Shown here one piece after another: positions 14,201 to 18,911 of a stretch of 18,911 bases of DNA. A program made the translations under genes and the position numbers. The stretch is from JBMOLK01 sp049325575 (GTDB taxonomy: Bacteria; Bacillota; Clostridia; Acetivibrionales; Acetivibrionaceae). The notes below the pieces were generated by a model, which saw only the letters and a list, made by a program, of their open reading frames with translations, ran no database searches and was not told the origin of the DNA. Location of the stretch: contig JBMOLK010000063.1 in NCBI GenBank assembly GCA_049325575.1, positions 1 through 18,911 of the forward strand, written 5' to 3'. Each line of letters starts with the position of its first letter. Positions within the stretch are counted from its first letter, which is position 1.

Positions 14201-14214
14201 AAAAATTTAATAAT
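14186..14214 (+). promoter_or_regulatory. Candidate + strand promoter for the capsid genes
   Basis: TTGTCA (14186-14191, 5 of 6) and AATAAT (14209-14214, 5 of 6) are 17 bases apart. Transcription would begin around 14219-14221, giving a leader of only about 10 bases before ATG 14231. The GAGGAG ribosome site (14217-14222) would be partly outside the transcript, which weakens the call. Confidence 0.3.
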
Positions 14215-14229
14215 ATGAGGAGATGTAGA

Positions 14230-14243
14230 GATGAAATGCCAAA
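14230..14243 (+). repeat. 14-base direct repeat, copy 2
   Basis: A second exact copy of GATGAAATGCCAAA, 205 bases after the first. It contains the start codon of the zinc-finger gene (ATG 14231). Confidence 0.85.
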
Positions 14244-14443
14244 TCTGCGGAAAAGAATTTGAGCCCAATAAATATCATCCCTATAACGCAAAAGTCTGTA
14301 GTCAGGAATGCAGAAAAAAGTTAGATTATAGAAAAGTTAAAAGATGGAGAACGGTTAAATATCAAGACCCAGCATATAGACAGAGATTATTAGAATATAG
14401 CCATAATTATTATTGGACATATATTAAAGGCTACAGCCTTTAA
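14231..14443 (+). CDS. Small zinc-finger protein, 70 residues
   Basis: C3-x2-C6 and C23-x3-C27 make a compact zinc ribbon of the MKCQICGKEF type. It is followed by a very basic, Tyr-rich helix (RKVKRWRTVKYQDPAYRQR). Such small proteins are common in phages and probably bind nucleic acid. A GAGGAG site precedes the ATG by 8 bases. The start lies in copy 2 of the 14-base repeat. No specific role can be given. Confidence 0.7.
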   Translation: MKCQICGKEFEPNKYHPYNAKVCSQECRKKLDYRKVKRWRTVKYQDPAYRQRLLEYSHNYYWTYIKGYSL

Positions 14444-14486
14444 AGATACGGTTGATTTTTATGGAGACAAAACTTAAAATTGCGAT

Positions 14487-14747
14487 ATGAAAAAAATTAA
14501 AAGCAAAATTACACCAAAAGAAGAAGATAGGGATGATATTAGAGATAACATTGAGGCTCTTTCAATCAAAGAAGACAACATTGAGCCAATTCTTATAGTA
14601 GATTTTCAGATAAAAGAAGGAATGAAAGCTAATATTCATATTAGAGACAAAGGAGTTATTTTTTATTATAGCCTAGGCAAGATAAAGATTGTCAGCGGAA
14701 AGGATATTATTTTTGAAAATGGCTTTTTGGAGATAGAATGCCAGTAG
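14487..14747 (+). CDS. Hypothetical protein, 86 residues
   Basis: A charged N-terminus (residues 1-35, Lys/Glu/Asp) is followed by a beta-rich half with alternating hydrophobic residues (36-85). There is no clear ribosome binding site at the ATG. The last 10 bases overlap the start of the large head gene, so it could couple translation of that gene. No family is recognised. Confidence 0.5.
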   Translation: MKKIKSKITPKEEDRDDIRDNIEALSIKEDNIEPILIVDFQIKEGMKANIHIRDKGVIFYYSLGKIKIVSGKDIIFENGFLEIECQ

Positions 14748-17700
14748 AAACTACAGAAAAGAATGTATTGGTTAGGGTAAAAAACCCTGATTATTTTGAT
14801 AACGCCTCTTTTAGGACAATAGATATATCGGAAAAAGAGGGTATTAAGGCTACCATTGGATGTAAGAAGGGAGAATTTAAAGATGGTAAATGTTCTATCG
14901 GCACAGAGGTTCAAAGATATTTGTTTGATAAAGAAAAATGGGATGAGGAGAAAGCTACCAAATGGGTTGAGGAAAAGAATGAGACAAAAGAGGTATTGCT
15001 GGAGGGTTTGATAAGGCTAAATGAGGTAGGAAAAAGGAATAATGCAACAGATGAGGCAAGATTGCAAGAGATAAAAAGACTTGTAATGGAGCTTTTGGGA
15101 GAAGAAGAAAAAACAGGAGGGCTGATTTTCCAAGAAAAAGCCTCAAATCTATTAACGCAGATAAATGAAATAGAGCCTTTAAAGGGAAGTCAAGAAGAAA
15201 AAAGACAAAAACTACAAAAGGCTCTACGAAAGAGAGAAAGAAAGGATATTTTTATAGAGGCAATTTTGCCCGATAGCATTGTATATAATATTTGGGACGA
15301 TGCTATCCTTAATAATCCTCAATATTGGCAAATAGAATACCAAGAAAAAGAAGGAGAAATAGTCTTTGGAAAACAAGAAAAAGTAGAGCTAAAGACAGTA
15401 ATAGTTAAGAAAATGGAAGAATTAAAACAAAAGAATGGGCAAGGAGGTTATGAGAAAGAGGAAAGGGAAAATCTTGAGAAGGAAAGGGAGGCAAGAAGCA
15501 AAAAATATAAGATAGGAATTAAGGAAGGAGGTAATCTTACCAAACCAGGGGAATGGGCGGATGTAGCCGATGATGATTGGGCTGACCCAGTAAATTATTC
15601 TTATCCTATCCACACCGCAGATAACGCAAGAAATGCAAAGACCAGGTTTGCAAACCCCGATAACCGAGAAGCAAAAGGATATACAGAAGAAGAGCAACAG
15701 ATAATCTGGGAGAGACTTATAAGGGCAGAACTAAAATTTGGTATTGAGGTTGGATATGACAAGGATAATCCGTTAGACAGGGTATTACCCGATGAAGTCA
15801 AAAAAAAGATGAAAGGATTTGAGAAAAATGAGACCATCCAAAAAAAACCTCACAATCTTAATGAGGTTTTAAACCTTAAAGTAGATATTTTGGATGAAAC
15901 AACGGACAGAAAAGGCGAGCCTGTTGAGGTAAAAGCAAAAATAGATGTAGTTCAGAAGGCAGATGTTTTGAATGAGAATAATCGGGTTTATCCTAAAGCG
16001 GTTTTAGAGCCAGAAGTTAAAAGATTAAACGAACTGGCTAAACTGGGTGGCGTGGTGATGTGTGCTACACATCCTAGTAATCGCAATAATAATTTTAGCG
16101 GACAGGATGTGGTAGCAAAGATAAATGAAATTTCAATAAATGAAAATGGCATTGTAAGCATACCTTCTCTGACCTTCGTAGGGACGCAGGCAGGGAAGGA
16201 TTATATAGCATTAGCAAAAGCAGGGGTTTTGTTGGAAACGAGCCAACGAGCAATGGGATCATCCACTACGAAAAAACTTAACGGAAAGCCCGTTGAGTTT
16301 GTAGAAAGCCTACAGATTAGCGGATGGGATTTATTCCCAGCTGGGCAGGTTTCAGTAAAAGACCCTGATAATAGAGTAGTGCTAGTAGAAACAAAAAATA
16401 ACAAGGAGGTTATTAGAATGGAAATAACACAAGATGAGTTAAACACTCAAATTCAAGAGGCTGTTTCAAAAGCCACGGAAGGATTTAAAAGTCAGCTTAA
16501 TGAGGTTGAAACCTTAAAAAGCGAAAGGGAAAAGGAAAGGCAAATCAATGAAAACAAAAAATCAGTTGAGGAGCTTTTAGGGAAAGAGGAAACAAAGTGG
16601 AGCAGATTTAATGAGGCTCAACAAAGTATAATCCTTAAAGATTTGGATTATTCTGGAAGCATAGATGAGGTTAAAACTAGGTTAAATGAGAAAATGACCT
16701 TTGTTGACACCGTAATTGCCCAACAGAAGCTATCTGACAAAGGATTTCTAACAGGAAAGGGAACTACCCATATTGAGGTAACCAATAATCCATTACCTGG
16801 GGCAGAAAGGATTAAAAAGCTCAATGAGGCTACAAGGGATATTTTGTCAATGGGAGAGGTTACCCCAAGAAAGCCTGCTTCACATATTCAATTCTATATT
16901 GATGCTGTTTTGCAGAAGTTTGATAGAGAATATGGTAGGGAACTATTAAATGAAGCAGATACAATGGGGGCTGCTAATCTTCCTACCACCTATGAATATG
17001 CAAGGGTAGTAATTGAGCAGGCATTTCAGAATATTGTCGCCTTTAACCTTTCAGATTTGGGAATAATGGGGGCAAGCCCAGAGATTATCTTTCTGGAAAA
17101 ATGGTCAGAAAAGCCCACAGCAGACCTAAATTCTCTGAAGGTAGGACAAGGTGGAACTATCGCAAAGGCAGCTTTGGCCCTATCACCCTTCACAATGTAT
17201 GCCGAAACCTTAAAGTTAGCAGTTGCATTATATGAGGAAGCTCTAGTAGCAGCCATATCAGCCCAGAATTATCCTTTAGAAGCAAGGGCAATTGCCTCTT
17301 TAGCAAATGATTTTAGGCGAAGGGTTGATCTGTATCTCTTTAATCTGATGATTGCCAAAGCCGATACCTTTTTCACAGGAACAGTTACCACCGCAGAGAC
17401 ATTAGCCCAAGTAGGAACAACCAAGAAATGGTATAGCATCAATGGCGGATGTAATTACTATCAGAATCCTACTAATCCGACAGCTATTGCTAATCGGCAC
17501 AATGGATGGGTGAAGAATGAGTTTATCAAAGTCTTTAACAGCACAACAAACCTCGCTTCTACTAGTATACAGCTAGTAGGAACACACTCAAGCTCTACTT
17601 TACAGAAGGTAGAAGTTATTGATAGCTCGGCTCCTTCAAAGACGCTTGTTTTTGGATTTAAGCAAAGCGACGGTTCTGTAAGGGTTACCGAAGGGGATTT

Positions 17701-18271
17701 AAGCTCTGCATTAGCAGACTATTATGTCCTCTATGCCGATGGTGCAATAGTGATTGCCGATAGCCCAGTAACCGCTGGATTGACTGCTCCCTACAAAGCC
17801 AAATATACCTACACCAAAAATACAAGGGTATGGACACTCACCCCTCCATCAGGGGTTACATTTGAAGACCACCTTAAGACTTTACATCAGCTAACCGCAG
17901 AGGCAAAGGTGCTTATTGGTAATAGGTATTACGAACCTAACTTTTTGGCTCTTTCCTTAACAGCCAATGGAATGATTAGCAATTCCAAACTTTACACCAA
18001 TGCAGGTGGGAATGTTGCAAATACTCTTGAGGCTGGGGGAAGACCCTCTAGGTGGGCAGGCTTGCCAATCAGCGAAAGCCCTGTTATTCCAGACAATAAG
18101 ATGATTATCGGTGTAAAAGGAGCTATTGTAGTCAGGAACTTAAAGCCTTACTACATTAAGGGACCAATCACCAGTGCCACAACATCAGAAAATACATATC
18201 ACGCTCTGGAGACAACAGGGATTGATTGTTTCTTGCCTGATAAGTTGGCCACAGTCTCTATAGCTGAATAG
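14738..18271 (+). CDS. Prohead protease-scaffold-major capsid fusion protein
   Basis: One uninterrupted frame of 1177 residues. Residues 1-80 (FRTIDISEKEGIKATIG, then YLFDKEKW) resemble the N-terminal module of phage prohead-protease proteins, and 80-255 is charged and helical. Residues 260-350 match a phage DUF6582-like domain (NLTKPGEWADVADDDW...). Residues 380-545 look like a T4 gp21-type serine protease: NNRVYPKAV, then ATHPS with a His near 444, then ETSQRAMGSS with a Ser near 502. Residues 561-690 are a charged coiled-coil scaffold-like segment. Residues 700-1177 fit an HK97-fold capsid protein with a beta-rich insertion around 890-1030. The ATG 14738 follows TTGGAG. An in-frame internal start at 16418 could make the last 617 residues alone. 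Confidence 0.8.
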   Translation: MPVETTEKNVLVRVKNPDYFDNASFRTIDISEKEGIKATIGCKKGEFKDGKCSIGTEVQRYLFDKEKWDEEKATKWVEEKNETKEVLLEGLIRLNEVGKRNNATDEARLQEIKRLVMELLGEEEKTGGLIFQEKASNLLTQINEIEPLKGSQEEKRQKLQKALRKRERKDIFIEAILPDSIVYNIWDDAILNNPQYWQIEYQEKEGEIVFGKQEKVELKTVIVKKMEELKQKNGQGGYEKEERENLEKEREARSKKYKIGIKEGGNLTKPGEWADVADDDWADPVNYSYPIHTADNARNAKTRFANPDNREAKGYTEEEQQIIWERLIRAELKFGIEVGYDKDNPLDRVLPDEVKKKMKGFEKNETIQKKPHNLNEVLNLKVDILDETTDRKGEPVEVKAKIDVVQKADVLNENNRVYPKAVLEPEVKRLNELAKLGGVVMCATHPSNRNNNFSGQDVVAKINEISINENGIVSIPSLTFVGTQAGKDYIALAKAGVLLETSQRAMGSSTTKKLNGKPVEFVESLQISGWDLFPAGQVSVKDPDNRVVLVETKNNKEVIRMEITQDELNTQIQEAVSKATEGFKSQLNEVETLKSEREKERQINENKKSVEELLGKEETKWSRFNEAQQSIILKDLDYSGSIDEVKTRLNEKMTFVDTVIAQQKLSDKGFLTGKGTTHIEVTNNPLPGAERIKKLNEATRDILSMGEVTPRKPASHIQFYIDAVLQKFDREYGRELLNEADTMGAANLPTTYEYARVVIEQAFQNIVAFNLSDLGIMGASPEIIFLEKWSEKPTADLNSLKVGQGGTIAKAALALSPFTMYAETLKLAVALYEEALVAAISAQNYPLEARAIASLANDFRRRVDLYLFNLMIAKADTFFTGTVTTAETLAQVGTTKKWYSINGGCNYYQNPTNPTAIANRHNGWVKNEFIKVFNSTTNLASTSIQLVGTHSSSTLQKVEVIDSSAPSKTLVFGFKQSDGSVRVTEGDLSSALADYYVLYADGAIVIADSPVTAGLTAPYKAKYTYTKNTRVWTLTPPSGVTFEDHLKTLHQLTAEAKVLIGNRYYEPNFLALSLTANGMISNSKLYTNAGGNVANTLEAGGRPSRWAGLPISESPVIPDNKMIIGVKGAIVVRNLKPYYIKGPITSATTSENTYHALETTGIDCFLPDKLATVSIAE
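16404..16420 (+). promoter_or_regulatory. Internal ribosome binding site and in-frame start for scaffold-capsid
   Basis: AGGAGGT at 16404-16410 lies 7 bases before ATG 16418, which is in frame with the 14738 gene at codon 561. This is one of the best ribosome sites in the window. It sits exactly between the protease-like and scaffold-like parts, as in lambda, where Nu3 scaffold starts inside the C protease gene. Confidence 0.65.
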
Positions 18272-18286
18272 TTGGAGGATAAGTAA

Positions 18287-18911
18287 TTGACCCAACAGGA
18301 ATTAAGGGATAGAATAAGAATATCCAGACGAGATAGAACAGTTATTGTTGGAAAAACAAATATTGTCTCAACAATAAAGCCGTCTTTTCAGCCTCCTATT
18401 TTGTCACAAATGATAGTTACAGTGTCAGGGGCTACTGCCTTTGGCACTGTAACTATCAAGGGAAGCGACAGCAAAAAGCAAACCCAAGAGGAAGTAATTA
18501 CTTTTTCCACTAATGAAAGCAAGACAACCACGAAATATTTTGAGACCATAGCGGAAATTGCCTGTTCTGGTTTTACAGGCGGAGAGATTGAGGTAAGAAG
18601 CACATTTAAGGACTTTGCTGATGGAGATATAGACTATGCAATAGAAACAGCCTTAAATGACTATAGCAATTATAATCATTTAGATAAAGAGGAAAAATTT
18701 AGTGTAGTCTCTAATAATGAATACTCTAAACCGACAGGTTGTCTTTGGATAAAAAGTGTCAATATGTCTGATGGTGTTCCTTTATTATGGGAGACTTGGG
18801 ATAACAAATTCAGAATGAAAGGGATAGACCAAAACAGCTTTTTGCAATTTACCGAACCTTCTAAATTGGCAGTTTTAGATACAACCACTTTCACAGAATT
18901 TAAGTTGTATT
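18287..18911 (+). CDS. Putative head-tail connector or neck protein (3' end cut by the window)
   Basis: From TTG 18287 a frame stays open for 208 codons to the end of the window. GGAGGAT at 18274-18280 lies 6 bases before the TTG, which decides the start. The first 100 residues are Ser/Thr-rich and beta-like (VTVSGATAFGTVTIKG...). They are followed by DGDIDYAIETALNDYSNYNHLDKEEKF, similar to the helix at the start of phage gp6/gp15-type head-tail connectors, then more strands. Position right after the capsid gene supports a head-completion or neck role. A decoration protein is the alternative. Confidence 0.6.
   Translation, partial: MTQQELRDRIRISRRDRTVIVGKTNIVSTIKPSFQPPILSQMIVTVSGATAFGTVTIKGSDSKKQTQEEVITFSTNESKTTTKYFETIAEIACSGFTGGEIEVRSTFKDFADGDIDYAIETALNDYSNYNHLDKEEKFSVVSNNEYSKPTGCLWIKSVNMSDGVPLLWETWDNKFRMKGIDQNSFLQFTEPSKLAVLDTTTFTEFKLY

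Noticed and set aside
1..18911. CRISPR array
   Set aside because: No regularly spaced repeats of 20-40 bases were seen; the only clear direct repeat is the single 14-base pair at 14025 and 14230.

Overview
The window is about 18.9 kb of an AT-rich genome of a tailed bacteriophage or prophage. Every protein gene I can support lies on the + strand. The right half is a virion morphogenesis cluster in the usual order: small terminase candidate, large terminase, portal, Mu gpF-like minor head protein, protease plus scaffold plus capsid, and a connector-like gene that runs off the end. Heavy use of AGA/AGG and ATA codons, many Lys/Glu/Ile residues and GGAGG-type ribosome binding sites suggest a bacterial, perhaps thermophilic, host. 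No host gene is present to confirm this.

Layout. 1-693: three short genes, two of them cysteine-rich, joined by ATGA overlaps. 694-878: a non-coding gap that can fold into a three-way-junction RNA (707-792). 879-1452: two small unknown genes. 1453-2766: a ParB-like domain fused to a beta-class DNA methyltransferase. 2763-5358: four genes that I read as the core of a type IV-B CRISPR-Cas effector (csf1, cas11, csf2/cas7, csf3/cas5). 5355-9119: an IbrB-like ParB protein, a second methyltransferase in the -1 frame, an unknown gene, an IbrA-like PAPS-reductase-family protein and a second CysH-like protein. 9127-18911: packaging and head genes, interrupted at 14030-14230 by a non-coding insert with a predicted minus-strand small RNA.

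The most notable system is the phage-borne type IV-B-like module with an ancillary set of two CysH/PAPS-reductase-family proteins, two ParB-like domains and two DNA methyltransferases. The window contains no CRISPR array, cas6, dinG/csf4, cas1 or cas2, which fits subtype IV-B. Most of the genes from 2763 to 8382 overlap or abut, so they are probably one transcript. Base composition drops sharply at the csf3/ibrB junction (roughly 40% GC to 20-25% by eye), so two blocks of different origin appear to have been joined.

Two further points stand out. The 1177-residue head gene fuses a prohead-protease-like region, a scaffold-like region and the major capsid protein, and carries a strong in-frame internal start at the protease/scaffold boundary. 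The insert before it is flanked by 14-base direct repeats and carries a near-consensus minus-strand promoter and an intrinsic terminator about 60 bases apart.
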